This document shows positions 24,034-31,198 of a DNA stretch of 37,209 nucleotides, piece after piece. The DNA is from UBA995 sp035477115. Lineage in GTDB: Bacteria > Bacillota > Sulfobacillia > UBA995. Below the pieces are notes generated by a model. That model was not told where the DNA came from, made no database searches, and saw only the letters and a program-made list of their open reading frames with translations. Location: NCBI GenBank assembly GCA_035477115.1, contig DATIKW010000038.1, positions 1 to 37,209 on the forward strand. Direction: 5' to 3'. The position numbers and the translations under genes are program-made. Numbering within the stretch: position 1 is the first letter of the stretch; the number at the start of each line of letters is the position of its first letter.

Positions 24034-24056
24034 AAAAAGGCGCCGGCTGCCCGGCG
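24034..24056 (-). terminator. Intrinsic terminator after rpmF
   Basis: On the minus strand, CGCCGG (24056-24051) and CCGGCG (24046-24041) form a perfect stem with a GCAG loop, then CC and TTTTT (24038-24034). It ends the yceD-rpmF transcript before fapR. The remaining 217-base gap holds the FapR operator region and nothing else recognised. Confidence 0.8.
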
Positions 24057-24090
24057 GTCGGGGACGAAAGACGGACCGATAGAGGGCGGA

Positions 24091-24318
24091 CTAGCTTCCT
24101 TTCTTCTCCTGCTTCTTCTTTTTTGCCTTCGTCTTCTTGTCGCCTGTGGGTTCGGTGACATTCCGCCCCCGGTAGTGCCCGCAACTCGGGCAGACCAGAT
24201 GAGGCGGCCGCAACTCGCGACAGCGGGGACAGGCGGAAAGGCTGGGAACCGTAAGCCGCCAGTTCGCGGACCGGCTGCGTTGCCGTGCCTTGGAGGTCTT
24301 TCGCTTCGGTACCGCCAT
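24091..24318 (-). CDS. rpmF: 50S ribosomal protein L32
   Basis: A 75-residue L32. The start AVPKRKTSKARQRSRSANW and the zinc ribbon CPRCRELRPPHLVCPSC (Cys30, 33, 43 and 46) are diagnostic. After the usual end (HYRGRNV) there is an extra, lysine-rich tail of about 20 residues, so it is longer than the common 55-60. The ATG at 24318 has AGGAGC nine bases upstream, inside the yceD end, and overlaps the yceD stop by one base (TGATG). yceD-rpmF is a conserved pair often linked to lipid genes. Confidence 0.96.
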   Translation of the reverse strand: MAVPKRKTSKARQRSRSANWRLTVPSLSACPRCRELRPPHLVCPSCGHYRGRNVTEPTGDKKTKAKKKKQEKKGS

Positions 24319-24860
24319 CAGCATCGCTCCTTACAGTCTAGATCGTCTTGGGTCAGAAGGCGTAGCGCTGCCAGTCGGGGATCGCCGGGCTCGGGAGCGC
24401 AAGTACAGGTCGCGCGGTGGCGATCGATCCCGCAAGTCGGGCACAGGCCCGGACAAGCCGGATCGCACAGGGGCTGCATGGGGACCGCCAACGCCAATCC
24501 CTCTATGACCGGCTCACGGAGGTCGATCTCTCGTCCCTGGTACGGGATGACATCCTCGTCTTCCTCACCCTCGAGGCCGGCGTCGCCGCCGGGACGGCGG
24601 AGCGTCTCCCGGAACCGCTCCTCCAGCGGCGCCTCCAGCGTCGCGTCGAACTCCTTCAGGCAGCGCGAGCAGCGCAAACGCGCTCGGGCCCGCACGACGC
24701 CGGTGAGGCTGATCGCCGACCCGGTGTTGGCCAGCTCCGCCTGCACTTCCGCAGTCCCGAAGCTGCAGTTTTCATCCGGACCGGGCCCGACATCCTCGAC
24801 CAACGCGATCTTCTGCCGGGCTCCCGGCTGCCGTTGGAGATCAGCTACATCCACCCGCAC
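24318..24860 (-). CDS. yceD: DUF177 protein YceD
   Basis: A 180-residue DUF177 (YceD) protein, a family linked to 23S rRNA and 50S accumulation and nearly always encoded before rpmF. A CxxC pair lies in RARLRCSRCLKEFDATLEAP, then a conserved acidic region, then a Cys-rich tail (CDPACPGLCPTCGID) likely to bind zinc. The frame is open to 24920, but the GTG at 24860 is chosen because a perfect sigma-A promoter occupies 24891-24920 and an AGGGGG stretch lies about nine bases upstream of the GTG. It is coupled to rpmF by a one-base overlap. Confidence 0.93.
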   Translation of the reverse strand: MRVDVADLQRQPGARQKIALVEDVGPGPDENCSFGTAEVQAELANTGSAISLTGVVRARARLRCSRCLKEFDATLEAPLEERFRETLRRPGGDAGLEGEEDEDVIPYQGREIDLREPVIEGLALAVPMQPLCDPACPGLCPTCGIDRHRATCTCAPEPGDPRLAALRLLTQDDLDCKERC

Positions 24861-24890
24861 CGTTTCCCGCCCCCTGGAAAGACCGCGTTC

Positions 24891-24920
24891 ATTATATCGG
24901 TAGCCCGCGAGCAGTGTCAA
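24891..24920 (-). promoter_or_regulatory. Consensus sigma-A promoter for yceD-rpmF
   Basis: On the minus strand, a perfect -35 TTGACA (24920-24915) and a perfect -10 TATAAT (24896-24891) are separated by 18 bases. The predicted start, near 24884, gives a leader of about 24 bases to the yceD GTG. It is the best promoter in the window. Confidence 0.88.
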
Positions 24921-24958
24921 CGCAGTCGAAGCGCCGCCCGGCGGCCGTGGCGCGACGG

Positions 24959-25237
24959 TCAGGGCCGTATCTCGAAGCCATGGGTGATGACCCAGGCGGA
25001 AAAACCTGCGGGATCCCGTTGTCCGAGGTCTTCAGCCGGCAACAGGTGAAGGTCCACTTCATCGCCGGCCTCCTTCTGGACTTCCACGAAGACGGCCAGA
25101 TCGATATCGCTCCACGGATGAACGGTCCCGTCGACATGCGAGCCGAAGAGATACGCGGCGACGACTCTGAAGCTACGCGACAGGACCTCAATTGCGTGCC
25201 GAGCGCGCATTTCGATCACAGCATCGATTCGAGCCAT
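24959..25237 (-). CDS. Small MNT-type nucleotidyltransferase
   Basis: A 92-residue minimal nucleotidyltransferase. The catalytic signature is AAYLFGSHVDGTVHPWSDID, with Asp44 and Asp46; a third Asp62 lies in DEVDLHLL. In many genomes MNT proteins pair with HEPN toxins as antitoxins that AMPylate the toxin; here no HEPN gene flanks it, since yceD and ylbJ are the neighbours. The ATG at 25237 has a GGGAGAC site upstream. Its target is unknown. It could be a stand-alone antitoxin remnant or an unrelated small transferase. The 114 bases between it and ylbJ show no firm promoter. Confidence 0.85.
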   Translation of the reverse strand: MARIDAVIEMRARHAIEVLSRSFRVVAAYLFGSHVDGTVHPWSDIDLAVFVEVQKEAGDEVDLHLLPAEDLGQRDPAGFSAWVITHGFEIRP

Positions 25238-25351
25238 CGAACTGTCTCCCCTCTTATCGGGAATCCCTCTCCCGCTATCTCTACAGGCGCGCTCTTCCTC
25301 GACATACCGCCGCCGCCCCGGGCATAGCCGTCAGGGATGGGGGGGAGGCTG

Positions 25352-26563
25352 ATGCGCGGCGCATCGCTCGTTTCCGCCTTGCCGGCGCTGGGCGTCCTGG
25401 TCCTCACTCTGGCCACGGTCATCTACCCGGAGGTGGCCTTCCACTCGGCCCGGGAAGGGCTGGAACTCTGGTGGACCATCGTCTTCCCCGCCCTGCTCCC
25501 CTTCTTCGTCCTGTCGCAGATGCTCATGGGACTGGGGGTCGTCCATTTCCTGGGCGTGCTCCTGGAGCCCATGATGCGTCCGGCGTTTCGGGTGCCGGGA
25601 ACCGGGTCGTTCGTCATGGCCATGGGGCTCGCCTCCGGCTACCCCATAGGCGCGGTGCTCACCGCCCGGCTGCGCCAGCAGAAGCTCGTGTCACAGGTCG
25701 AGGGAGAGCGATTGATGGCGTTCACCAACACCGCGGACCCCCTCTTCATGACCGGAGCGGTGGCGGTGGGCATGTTCGGCCGGCCGGAAGTCGCAGGGAC
25801 GATCATGGCGGCCCACTATCTCGGAGCGCTGGCGACGGGGGTACTCATGCGCTTTCACGGGCCGGCGGGGGAGGCCGGCACGGCGGCGCCTCACCGGTCG
25901 GGGACGGCATTCGGCCGGGCGGCACGCGCCCTGCAGGAAGCTCGCCGGGCGGATGACCGGCCCCTGGGCCAGCTCATGGGCGACTGCATCCGCGACTCGG
26001 TCAATACCCTCCTGCTGATCGGGGGCTTCATCGTCGTCTTCATGGTCTTCATCCGCGTGCTCGCCGCCGCGGGTGCCGCCGGAATCCTGGAGCGCCTGGT
26101 AGCAGACGCGCTGGGGATGTTGGGAGCGCACCCGGGGACGGCGGTGGCGCTGGTCAGCGGCTTTTTCGAGATCACGGTCGGGTGCCGGACGGCCAGTCAA
26201 TCGCCGGCACCGCTGGTCCAGCAGTTGATGGCGGCCGGTGGGATCATCGCCTGGAGCGGCCTGTCAGTACACGCCCAGGTGGCGGCATTGACCCGCCACA
26301 CCGACCTGCGGCTGCGGCCATACGTGCTGGCCCGACTGGCCCACGCCTTGCTGGCCGCAGCATTCACGTTGCTGTTGGTGGAGGTAGTCGGATTCGAGGG
26401 GGCGGCGCCGGTGCTCGCCCCGGCCCGGGGCGTAATTCCCGCCTTGGCCCGTTCCGGCTGGCTCGTCGGACGGACCGCGGGGCTGCTGATGCTTGCGGCG
26501 GCCGCGGCGCTGGTGATCGACGCCCTCCGTCGCATCCGACTGGTTGGCTTTCGGGTTCGATGA
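25352..26563 (+). CDS. ylbJ: Sporulation integral membrane protein YlbJ
   Basis: A polytopic membrane protein of about 403 residues, of the nucleoside-recognition (Gate) type found in YlbJ and SpoIIIA-linked spore proteins. In B. subtilis ylbJ is expressed in the mother cell under sigma-E and is needed for heat-resistant spores. Visible family segments are LELWWTIVFPALLPFFVLSQ, GLASGYPIGAVLTARLRQQ and TNTADPLFMTGAVAVGMFG. At least seven hydrophobic segments are present. The ATG at 25352 follows GGGGGAGG; ATG at 25337 is possible. The neighbours coaD and rsmD are the same as in B. subtilis, which strengthens the call. Confidence 0.9.
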   Translation: MRGASLVSALPALGVLVLTLATVIYPEVAFHSAREGLELWWTIVFPALLPFFVLSQMLMGLGVVHFLGVLLEPMMRPAFRVPGTGSFVMAMGLASGYPIGAVLTARLRQQKLVSQVEGERLMAFTNTADPLFMTGAVAVGMFGRPEVAGTIMAAHYLGALATGVLMRFHGPAGEAGTAAPHRSGTAFGRAARALQEARRADDRPLGQLMGDCIRDSVNTLLLIGGFIVVFMVFIRVLAAAGAAGILERLVADALGMLGAHPGTAVALVSGFFEITVGCRTASQSPAPLVQQLMAAGGIIAWSGLSVHAQVAALTRHTDLRLRPYVLARLAHALLAAAFTLLLVEVVGFEGAAPVLAPARGVIPALARSGWLVGRTAGLLMLAAAAALVIDALRRIRLVGFRVR

Positions 26564-26583
26564 GTCCTGCGCACCGTGCTGGG

Positions 26584-27126
26584 CTATCCCGTCTCCCAGT
26601 CGCCGGGCCCCTTACCCGACGGCACCCCGGCCAGCGGGCGGCCATGTGCGTCCAGCAGCCGTTCACGCAGGCACTGGTCCACTCCGGTAGGCACAAGCGT
26701 TTTCACGCAGCCGCCCCACCGCGCCACTTCTTTCACCACGCTGGAGCTTAGATAGGAGTGAGCGCTGGAGGTCATGATGAACATGGTCTCGATCTCCGGA
26801 TCGAGTTTCTTGTTCATGAGCGCCATCTGGAACTCGTATTCGAAGTCGGTGGTCGCCCGCAGTCCCTTCACGATGACCTTCACGTCGCGGCGTTGAGCGT
26901 AATGCACCAGGAGGCCGTCCGCGTGGTCCACCTCGACGTTACGCAGGTGGCCGACCGCCTTGCTCAGCATCCGCACCCGCTCTTCCACCGTGAACAGGGG
27001 CCGCTTGGCCACATTGTGGAACACGACCGCCAGCACCCGGTCGAAGATAGCGGATGCCCGCTCGATGATGTCCACGTGTCCATTGGTCACCGGGTCAAAG
27101 CTCGCCGGGCAGATGGCAGCCCGCAT
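26584..27126 (-). CDS. coaD: Phosphopantetheine adenylyltransferase CoaD
   Basis: Transfers AMP to 4'-phosphopantetheine, the fourth step of coenzyme A synthesis. The nucleotidyltransferase motif is ICPASFDPVTNGHVDII with Asn15-Gly16-His17; VIVKGLRATTDFEYEFQMAL and the late SYLSSSVVKEVARWGG are typical. The ATG at 27126 gives 180 residues, slightly longer than usual because of a C-terminal tail. The start overlaps the rsmD end by 32 bases. It faces ylbJ, whose stop is 20 bases away. Confidence 0.96.
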   Translation of the reverse strand: MRAAICPASFDPVTNGHVDIIERASAIFDRVLAVVFHNVAKRPLFTVEERVRMLSKAVGHLRNVEVDHADGLLVHYAQRRDVKVIVKGLRATTDFEYEFQMALMNKKLDPEIETMFIMTSSAHSYLSSSVVKEVARWGGCVKTLVPTGVDQCLRERLLDAHGRPLAGVPSGKGPGDWETG

Positions 27127-27706
27127 CCCTATCTTCCTCCCACGGCTCGATCGGTCGGCCAAGTTGATAGAAGCTCAGCGCGCTGTCGCCATAGGTGTTC
27201 TGTCTAGTCAGCTCGATATCCTCTACCTGGGCCGGCACGGTTTCCCGCCGGCCGTGCTCCACGACGATGATCCCGCCGGCGCTCAGGATGCCGGTTTCAG
27301 CCAGGACACGTAAAGTGAGTGCGGGCCAGTCCCGGTCATAGGGAGGGTCGAGGAAGATCAACGAGAAGCGCTGTCCCTGACGGGCAAGCTGCCGCGCCGC
27401 TACCAGGGCATGTTGCACCCGGACCTCGGCTCTTGGAGCCTGGCGGGTGTGGAGCAGGTTCTGCCGGATGATCTGGGCGGCGCCCGGGTCCTTCTCCACG
27501 AATACCACGTGCCGGGCACCCCGGCTCAGCGCCTCCACCCCCACGCTGCCTGACCCGGCGAACAAGTCCAGCATCTCAGCATCCTGGACGTGGGTGCCCA
27601 GGATGTTGAAGAGCGATTCGCGGACCCGGTCGGAAGTCGGCCGGGTTCGCCGGCCTCGAAGCGTACGCAGCCGGGTTCCGCGCGCCTGTCCGGCTATCAC
27701 CCGCAT
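27095..27706 (-). CDS. rsmD: 16S rRNA (guanine966-N2)-methyltransferase RsmD
   Basis: Methylates G966 of 16S rRNA using S-adenosylmethionine. MRVIAGQARGTRLRTLRGRR leads to the SAM-binding LDLFAGSGSVGVEALSRGA and the catalytic LIFLDPPYD motif. The ATG at 27706 gives the family start and 203 residues, with a purine-rich GGGGGCGGAG upstream. The frame is open to 27793, but that sequence has no counterpart. rsmD-coaD is a near-universal pair. Confidence 0.94.
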   Translation of the reverse strand: MRVIAGQARGTRLRTLRGRRTRPTSDRVRESLFNILGTHVQDAEMLDLFAGSGSVGVEALSRGARHVVFVEKDPGAAQIIRQNLLHTRQAPRAEVRVQHALVAARQLARQGQRFSLIFLDPPYDRDWPALTLRVLAETGILSAGGIIVVEHGRRETVPAQVEDIELTRQNTYGDSALSFYQLGRPIEPWEEDRDAGCHLPGEL

Positions 27707-27802
27707 GGTCTCCGCCCCCGCCGTGTTGGCATCTTCGGCCATTTCCCCGCACCGCCGGGCAGTACCTGCCGGACGGTGAGTCATCACCTTCACCGCCGGC
27801 CC

Positions 27803-27832
27803 GAATACGCCGGGCGGGCGGGGATCAGTCTA
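27803..27832 (+). promoter_or_regulatory. Sigma-G/sigma-F-like promoter for gpr
   Basis: GAATA (27803-27807) fits the forespore -35, and CAGTCTA (27826-27832) matches six of seven -10 positions (CATNHTA), with an 18-base spacer. The start would be near 27840, about 33 bases before the gpr ATG. gpr is forespore-expressed in Bacillus, which supports this. Confidence 0.5.
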
Positions 27833-27872
27833 GAATCATCCCCATATGGTGTGACAAGCTGAGGGGCAAGCG

Positions 27873-28862
27873 ATGCGCGTTCGATGGCGATCGGATGACC
27901 CGGTTCCCCAGACTGACCTCGCCCTGGAAGCCAGCGAGTTCCTGCGGGCCCGCGCGGCGCAGGAGATTCCCGGCTTGACGGTACAAGAACAGAGCCGGAA
28001 CGGGATCACGGTGACCCGGGTCGCGGTAGAGACCGCGGCGGCAGCAACGCTTTCGGGGAAGCCCCCCGGCCGATATGTCACCATTGAAGCGCCGGGACTG
28101 ACCGACAACGACCGCGCCCTGCACCAGGAGACCAGCGAGGCGGTGGCGGCGGAGGTCGGGCGCCTCGTGGCTTGCGATCCGAAGGCCGCCATCCTGGTGA
28201 CCGGGCTGGGAAACTGGCAGGTCACTCCGGACTCGCTCGGGCCGCGGGTCGTGGGCCAACTCCTCGTCACCCGCCATCTTCAAGAATACGCCCCACCCGA
28301 ACTCATGGGCGGACTTCGGGCGGTGTGCGCGGTCGCCCCCGGGGTCCTCGGGCTCACCGGCATTGAGACGGGCGAGATCCTCAGGGGAGTGGTCGAGCGG
28401 GTCCGGCCGAAAATGGTGCTCGCCGTCGATTCCCTGGCCGCCCGCAATGTCGGTCGGATCATGACCACCGTCCAGATCGCCGACACCGGCATCCACCCGG
28501 GTTCGGGAGTCGGCAACCGCCGCCTCGGCATTACCGAGGAGACGCTGGGGGTGCCGGTGGTGGCGATCGGTGTGCCCACGGTGGTTCATGCCGGCGTCAT
28601 CGCCGGCGACCTGCTGGAAGAACTCGTCGGGCAGCTGGAGCGGGACCCCCGGTTCCGGGATTCCCTGGGGCCGATCGCCGAATCTGTCCGAGGATGGCTG
28701 AGCGAGAGTGCGTCAGGCGGGAGGATGCGGGAGTTGGTGGTAACCCCCAAGCAGATCGACGGCATGATTCGCCAGGTGGCCCGCGTGGTCGCCGGCGGCC
28801 TCAATCTGGCCCTCCATCCCGGGATCGATGCCGATGATCTCGCTCGGTACCTGAACCTGTAG
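27873..28862 (+). CDS. gpr: Germination protease GPR
   Basis: A 329-residue protease that degrades small acid-soluble spore proteins at germination, made in the forespore as a zymogen. The conserved start of the mature enzyme is visible as QTDLALEASEFL near residue 13. The acidic active-site candidates lie in GLGNWQVTPDSLGPRVVGQL and MVLAVDSLAARNVGRI; TTVQIADTGIHPGSGVGNRR is also family-specific. The ATG at 27873 has GAGGGG about eight bases upstream. The gene converges on ssp, which encodes one of its substrates, with a shared hairpin between them. Confidence 0.96.
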   Translation: MRVRWRSDDPVPQTDLALEASEFLRARAAQEIPGLTVQEQSRNGITVTRVAVETAAAATLSGKPPGRYVTIEAPGLTDNDRALHQETSEAVAAEVGRLVACDPKAAILVTGLGNWQVTPDSLGPRVVGQLLVTRHLQEYAPPELMGGLRAVCAVAPGVLGLTGIETGEILRGVVERVRPKMVLAVDSLAARNVGRIMTTVQIADTGIHPGSGVGNRRLGITEETLGVPVVAIGVPTVVHAGVIAGDLLEELVGQLERDPRFRDSLGPIAESVRGWLSESASGGRMRELVVTPKQIDGMIRQVARVVAGGLNLALHPGIDADDLARYLNL

Positions 28863-28865
28863 GAA

Positions 28866-28894
28866 GGGGGGCCAGGAGGGCCCCCCTGTGCTTT
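28866..28894. terminator. Hairpin between gpr and ssp, probably bidirectional
   Basis: GGGGGGCC (28866-28873) pairs with GGCCCCCC (28879-28886) around the loop AGGAG. On the plus strand the tail is TGTGCTTT. It lies three bases after the gpr stop and within eight bases of the ssp stop, so it may serve both genes, although the T-run is poor in both directions. Confidence 0.65.
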
Positions 28895-29145
28895 CACCGG
28901 ACCGGCGGTATGCCAGGCCGGTTGTCAGCCTGCGCCAGAGATTGCTCGGCGAGTTGGATCATCCGGCGGACCATGTGGCCGCCCACGGCACCGCAGTCCC
29001 GAGAGGACAAGTCCCCCCAGTAACCACCGCGAATTCGCTGATGATCAATGCCGAGTTCTTTGGCCACCTCGTACTTGAAGGCGTCGAGGGCCCGGCCGGC
29101 TTCGCGTACGAGAACTCGGTTACTCCGATCGCTGCCTTGAGCCAA
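28894..29145 (-). CDS. ssp: Small acid-soluble spore protein, alpha/beta type
   Basis: An 83-residue DNA-binding protein that coats forespore DNA and protects it. The two family blocks are FKYEVAKELGI (residues about 23-33), which contains the GPR cleavage region, and YWGDLSSRDCGAVGGHMVRR. The TTG at 29145 is confident because AGGAGGTGA lies six bases upstream. A sigma-G-like promoter lies 30 bases before it. One Cys in the second block and Trp in GYWGDL are normal for clostridial members. Confidence 0.95.
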   Translation of the reverse strand: MAQGSDRSNRVLVREAGRALDAFKYEVAKELGIDHQRIRGGYWGDLSSRDCGAVGGHMVRRMIQLAEQSLAQADNRPGIPPVR

Positions 29146-29170
29146 GGTTCGTCACCTCCTTCTGTCGACA

Positions 29171-29199
29171 TAGAATGCTCGCTTTAGCTGCGCTTATAC
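29171..29199 (-). promoter_or_regulatory. Sigma-G promoter for ssp
   Basis: On the minus strand, GTATA (29199-29195) fits the -35 (GHATR) and CATTCTA (29177-29171) fits the -10 (CATNHTA) exactly, with a 17-base spacer. The start near 29164 leaves about 19 bases containing AGGAGGTGA. Confidence 0.75.
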
Positions 29200-29282
29200 G
29201 GGCAAACGTTACCTTCCGTCGCCGAGCGAAGCATCGGCGCATAGCCTGGGGACGGAAAGCGAGAAGGGAAGTGAGCGTGAGC

Positions 29283-30107
29283 ATGAGCAGCACCCGGCCG
29301 CCGTGGCGGCGCGACTGCAGTTGGCCGATTGCGGGACGGCTCAGCAAGCCGCGAACATCCGGGATCACCATGGTCCTCGACAAGGGCCTGGGCATCGCAG
29401 CCACCCTGGATTTGCTGGACGTGGCTGCGGAACACGTGGATCTGATCAAGATCAGCTTCGGCACATCGGTCCTGTATCCCGAGAAGACGCTGCGCGACAA
29501 GGTTGCGTTGATCCGCGGCCATGACGTGGATGTATGTCCCGGCGGTACCCTGCTGGAAGTTGCCGTGCTTCAGGACGCGCTGCCGGAATACGTCGACTGG
29601 GCGGGCCGGACCGGCTTCAGCTTCCTCGAGGTATCCGATGGGACCATTCAACTCGACTCCCGGCTGCGCCGCCTGGCGATCGAACTCGCTTTGGCCCGCG
29701 GTCTTCGAGTCGTGACCGAAGTGGGCAAGAAGGATGCGCTGGAACGCCTCCCCACCCCGGTCCTGCACGCGCAGGTGGCCGATGATCTGGCTGCCGGCGC
29801 CGATCGGGTGATCATTGAGGCACGGGAGTCGGGACAAGGTGTCGGCATCTATGACGAGCGCGGCACCGTCCGGGAATTGGAACTGGAGCAGATCCTGCAG
29901 GGAGTCGCTAGTCCCGATCGCCTCATATGGGAAGCTCCTCTGAGGAACCAACAAGCCGAGTTGATCCTCCGCTTCGGGCCGAATGTCAATCTCGGGAATG
30001 TCCAGCCGGCCGACTGCCTGGCGGTGGAAGCCCTCCGGGTAGGTCTGCGCGGCGACACGCTGCGAACCTGCATGATCTCGGCCCGAGCTGCGGCCACGGA
30101 TTGCTGA
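29283..30107 (+). CDS. comA: Phosphosulfolactate synthase ComA (YitD-like)
   Basis: Adds sulfite to phosphoenolpyruvate to give phosphosulfolactate, the first step of one coenzyme M route and, in Bacillus, a source of spore 3-sulfolactate. Family blocks are KPRTSGITMVLDKGLGIAAT, DLIKISFGTSVLYPEKTL, VDVCPGGTLLEVAVLQ, GFSFLEVSDGTIQL and RVVTEVGKKDA. The ATG at 29283 gives 274 residues; GTG codons at 29271 and 29277 are also possible after AAGGGAA. The first 20 residues are unlike the family. It lies between ssp and a CwlD-like amidase, so a spore role is likelier than coenzyme M. No comB or comC is visible. Confidence 0.9.
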   Translation: MSSTRPPWRRDCSWPIAGRLSKPRTSGITMVLDKGLGIAATLDLLDVAAEHVDLIKISFGTSVLYPEKTLRDKVALIRGHDVDVCPGGTLLEVAVLQDALPEYVDWAGRTGFSFLEVSDGTIQLDSRLRRLAIELALARGLRVVTEVGKKDALERLPTPVLHAQVADDLAAGADRVIIEARESGQGVGIYDERGTVRELELEQILQGVASPDRLIWEAPLRNQQAELILRFGPNVNLGNVQPADCLAVEALRVGLRGDTLRTCMISARAAATDC

Positions 30108-30117
30108 GGAGAGTCAT

Positions 30118-30687
30118 ATGCCCGGACTGGTAGTCGTCGATCCCGGACATGGCGGCGCCGACCCGGGGGCCGTCGGCGCCACTGGACTTGAAGAAGCCCA
30201 GGTAGTATTGGCCGTGTGTCGCAGGGTTGAGCAATACCTCAAGCGGCTGGGTTATCGGGTGTTGATGACCCGGACCGACGGCCGCGGCCTGGCCTTGGCC
30301 GAACGGGCGGTGATGGCCAACCGGGCCGGAGCGGACACCTTCATCTCCGTCCATGCCAATGCCGCCGCTGATCGGCGCGCCCAGGGTCTTGAGGTATGGC
30401 ATCCCCGGCCCTCGGACCGCCGAGGTCAGATCGCCGGGGCCATGGCCCTCTGCCTCCTGCGATGGCTGCTCGTGGCGACCGGCCGCCGCGACCGAGGGCT
30501 GAAATTCACCGAAGACCCCGTCCGTGAGTTCACCGTGCTCCGCAGTACCCGGATGCCCGCAGTCCTGGTAGAGCTGGCCTTCCTCTCCAACCCCGCCGAG
30601 GCATACCTCCTCGCGCAGGAATGGTTCCAGGAGAAGGCCGCCTTGGGGATAGCAGCGGGCATACAAGCTTTTCACTCCTTACCCTGA
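30118..30687 (+). CDS. cwlD: N-acetylmuramoyl-L-alanine amidase, CwlD-like
   Basis: A 189-residue Amidase_3 zinc enzyme that cuts the muramic acid-alanine bond; CwlD makes muramic-delta-lactam in the spore cortex. Zinc ligands are His11 (VVDPGHGGADPG), Glu25 or Glu26 and His79 (FISVHANAAADRRAQG), and the catalytic Glu152 lies in AVLVELAFLSNPAEA. No signal peptide or membrane helix is present, unlike Bacillus CwlD. The ATG follows TGAGGAGA, and the gene begins ten bases after comA, so they are probably co-transcribed. The CwlD assignment rests on size and context; it could be another cell-wall amidase. Confidence 0.85.
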   Translation: MPGLVVVDPGHGGADPGAVGATGLEEAQVVLAVCRRVEQYLKRLGYRVLMTRTDGRGLALAERAVMANRAGADTFISVHANAAADRRAQGLEVWHPRPSDRRGQIAGAMALCLLRWLLVATGRRDRGLKFTEDPVREFTVLRSTRMPAVLVELAFLSNPAEAYLLAQEWFQEKAALGIAAGIQAFHSLP

Positions 30688-30738
30688 CCCGAGCATAGCT
30701 CCAGGACCTCCGGGAGTACACTGCCCGGGGGTGACGGC

Positions 30739-31194
30739 GTGCCCCGAGAGGTCAGCTTCCTCTTGATCGTGCTCGCCCTCGGCCTGATCGGAGGTAACCA
30801 CCTGGTCTGGACGGCCGCCCTGATCCTGATGGGCATCCGCCTCCTGGGGCTTGAGTGCATCTACTCTGGGCTCGAGCAGTGGGGGGTGCGAGCGGGGCTG
30901 ACCTTGTTGGTGGTGGCGATTCTGACGCCCTTTGTTTCCGGTTCCCTGACCTTCCAGGGGATCTGGGCTGCCCTGCGTACGCCTTCCGGCGCCGTTGCCG
31001 CGATCATGGGCGCCCTCGCCTCTTACTTGGGCAGATTCGGCATTGAGGGCATGCAGGTGCATCCGGAGATGGCGCTGGGTCTGGTGATAGGCTCCATCCT
31101 GGGGGCGTCTTTGCTTGGCGGAGTCCCGACCGGGCCCCTCATCGCGGCCGGGGCGGCCGTGATCATCCTCCGCTCCCTCGGCATTGACCCTTAG
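30739..31194 (+). CDS. UPF0756/DUF441 membrane protein (YtwI-like)
   Basis: A 151-residue membrane protein with four or more hydrophobic stretches. GTPSGAVAAIMGALASYLG-like spacing in TPSGAVAAIMGALASYLGR, together with LGASLLGGVPTGPLIAAGAA, is typical of DUF441. Function is not known. The GTG at 30739 follows GGGGGTGAC. It begins 51 bases after the amidase and is probably the last gene of that unit. Its stop is four bases from the fakA stop on the other strand, with no clear terminator. Confidence 0.85.
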   Translation: MPREVSFLLIVLALGLIGGNHLVWTAALILMGIRLLGLECIYSGLEQWGVRAGLTLLVVAILTPFVSGSLTFQGIWAALRTPSGAVAAIMGALASYLGRFGIEGMQVHPEMALGLVIGSILGASLLGGVPTGPLIAAGAAVIILRSLGIDP

Positions 31195-31198
31195 CAGG

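Noticed and set aside
24892..25191. Second minus-strand frame over the MNT gene
   Set aside because: It overlaps the MNT gene in another frame and has no recognised domain; the MNT frame has the catalytic motif and ribosome-binding site.
25290..25351. Sigma-E promoter for ylbJ
   Set aside because: CATAGCCG and an upstream CATACC have roughly the right spacing but match the consensus poorly, so it was not listed.
29175..29282. N-terminal extension of comA from the upstream ATG
   Set aside because: The extra 36 residues are basic and unlike the family, and they cover the ssp promoter region; a start at 29271-29283 with AAGGGAA is better.
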